A DNA stretch of 9,403 bases, from contig JAQBPF010000377.1 in assembly GCA_028287665.1 (NCBI GenBank), forward strand, positions 1 to 9,403. The letters run 5' to 3'. A program made the translations under genes and the position numbers. The stretch is from Deinococcus sp. (lineage in GTDB: Bacteria > Deinococcota > Deinococci > Deinococcales > Deinococcaceae). The stretch's first letter is position 1. The number at the start of each line of letters is the position of its first letter. The notes beneath the pieces are model-generated. The model made no database searches. It was not told the DNA's origin and was given only the letters and a program-made list of their open reading frames with translations. Of the stretch, positions 8,349 to 9,403 are shown one piece after another.

Positions 8349-9344
8349 ATGGGCGGCCTTCTGTTTCATTTTTCGCGCCTGCCACGCGCCGCCTACCTGC
8401 TCCGCGAAAGGCAGGTCCGGGCCGTGCTGGACGACCTCTTGCCCGCCACGCCTGCTGGCCCGCAGTGGCTTATTCCGCACTTTCACGCCGACAAGCCCGA
8501 TTTTGGAGATCTGGACGTGCTGGTCAGCCGGGACGCCCTGACCGCGCCGTTTCTGGCCGAGTTCCGCGCCCGCCTGGGCATCACCCACACGCGGCAGGTA
8601 AAGGGCATCGAATCCCACGATTTTGGGGGCTTTCAGGTAGACCTGATGGCCACGCCGACCGCCGAACTCCGCACCCGCTTCGAATTTATGAGCTGGGGTG
8701 ACCTGGGCAATATTCTGGGCCGAATGATGCGCCCTCTGGGGCTGAAATGGGGCGAAAGCGGCCTGCTGTACGTGTACCGCCGCCCGGATGAAGCCCATTA
8801 TCTTCGTACCCATATCGTGAGCCTGAAGATTGACGATGTGCTGTGGGCCGCCGGGCTGGACGCCGCGCACTGGCACGCCGGATTTGCGAACGAGGCCGAC
8901 ATGTTCGGCTGGGCCGCAGGCGCATCCCGCTTCAGCCCCCGCCCGTACCTGGTGCCGGAAGGGGATTTTGGGCGGCGTCTTGTGGAACGGCCCGGCCTGC
9001 AACGGTTTGCCGATCATCTGGAACGGGCAGGCTGGGTGGCCCCCGCCGAACGAGAGCCGACTCAGCCGCCTGAGGTGGTGCTGAACCTGTTCCCTGATTC
9101 GGGTCTGGCTGCCTTTTTGCAGGCCGAGGCTGCCGCTGCGGGGCGTGACCGGGTGCGGCGCAGCAAATTCAGTGGCCGTCTGGTGATGGCCCTTCGGCCC
9201 GAACTGAGCGGGAAGACGTTGGGGGCTTTTATGCAGGCCTTCACGGTCAGCCCGGATTTCTGGGAATGGGTGGACGGGGCCACGCCCGCCGAAGTTCAGG
9301 CGCGCATTCTGGCCGCCCCTCTCCCGCTACACTCGCCTGCATGA
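8349..9344 (+). CDS. Polymerase-beta-type nucleotidyltransferase-like protein, function unknown
   Basis: A 331-residue soluble protein. After an N-terminal helical part, HADKPDFGDLDVLVSRDAL (46-64) carries a GDxD signature (Asp54, Asp56), and GFQVDLMATP (94-103) supplies a third acidic residue (Asp98). This is the spacing of the two-metal catalytic triad in DNA-polymerase-beta-superfamily nucleotidyltransferases. The usual Gly-Ser before the triad is missing; Lys49-Pro-Asp-Phe stands there. A strongly patterned block follows: SWGDLGNILGRMMRPLGLKW (115-134), then GESGLLYVYRR. The rest (about 160-331) is helical and unassigned, with acidic and Trp-rich stretches. Such enzymes transfer a nucleotide to RNA, protein or small molecules; the substrate is not predictable here. 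No toxin-antitoxin partner or RNA ligase is adjacent. The next gene overlaps its stop as ATGA. Coding is well supported by length and codon use; the fold call is moderate. Confidence 0.75.
   Translation: MGGLLFHFSRLPRAAYLLRERQVRAVLDDLLPATPAGPQWLIPHFHADKPDFGDLDVLVSRDALTAPFLAEFRARLGITHTRQVKGIESHDFGGFQVDLMATPTAELRTRFEFMSWGDLGNILGRMMRPLGLKWGESGLLYVYRRPDEAHYLRTHIVSLKIDDVLWAAGLDAAHWHAGFANEADMFGWAAGASRFSPRPYLVPEGDFGRRLVERPGLQRFADHLERAGWVAPAEREPTQPPEVVLNLFPDSGLAAFLQAEAAAAGRDRVRRSKFSGRLVMALRPELSGKTLGAFMQAFTVSPDFWEWVDGATPAEVQARILAAPLPLHSPA
9328..9333 (+). promoter_or_regulatory. Possible -10 element inside the end of the preceding gene
   Basis: TACACT lies 7 bases before the ATG at 9341, matching the geometry of the other leaderless starts. 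The downstream gene could therefore have its own transcript as well as ATGA coupling. Confidence 0.35.
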
Positions 9345-9403
9345 CTGGTTCTTCTGAGCAACATTCCGGGCGCGTGCATGTGGGCGCAGCCGAAGCCCTT
9401 CCC
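9341..9403 (+). CDS. Start of an unidentified gene, cut by the window end
   Basis: Twenty-one codons are visible, beginning MTGSSEQHSGRVHVG. The ATG overlaps the upstream stop as ATGA and follows a TACACT element at 7 bases. There is too little sequence to name a family. The polar start shows no signal peptide. Codon use is normal for the window. Confidence 0.5.
   Translation, partial: MTGSSEQHSGRVHVGAAEALP

Overview
The window looks like a chromosomal segment of a Deinococcus-type bacterium. The evidence is the high GC content, a single-domain trehalose synthase and an L28 that both resemble Deinococcus proteins, and start codons sitting 6-7 bases behind a TANNNT -10 element (leaderless-style starts). 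I see no tRNA, rRNA, CRISPR array, insertion sequence or phage gene. No database search was possible; all assignments come from motifs and remembered family features.

Layout. (1) 1-895, minus strand: a metal-responsive operon. A Fur-family operator overlaps a promoter and is followed by a possible 42-residue leader ORF, a ribosomal protein L28 gene and a zinc/manganese ABC transporter binding-protein gene that runs off the window. The three reading frames are chained by ATGA overlaps. Operator, L28 and metal-binding protein together suggest a Zur regulon. (2) 1001-1630, minus: an unrecognised protein with an N-terminal winged helix. (3) 1756-3426, plus: trehalose synthase treS, ending in a strong hairpin terminator and facing (4) glpX, class II fructose-1,6-bisphosphatase (3512-4549, minus). 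(5) 4651-5271, plus: a rhomboid-family membrane protease, convergent with (6) 5283-6767, minus: a multi-pass membrane protein with a large extracytoplasmic domain, CreD-like in layout. (7) 7002-7403, plus: what appears to be only the N-lobe of a fructosamine-kinase-type kinase, cut off at an AT-rich island that holds the promoter region and strong ribosome site of (8) a CatE-like two-domain VOC protein (7400-8260). (9) 8349-9344, plus: a protein with a DNA-polymerase-beta-type nucleotidyltransferase signature and an uncharacterised C-terminal half, overlapping by ATGA with (10) the start of another gene at the window edge.

Most of the window is ordinary core or metabolic chromosome. TreS and GlpX both belong to sugar metabolism (trehalose as osmolyte and reserve, gluconeogenesis) but are transcribed toward each other and are not an operon. 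The parts most worth a second look are the L28/znuA leader region, the truncated kinase next to the VOC gene, the orphan nucleotidyltransferase-like gene, and the repeated leaderless promoter geometry.
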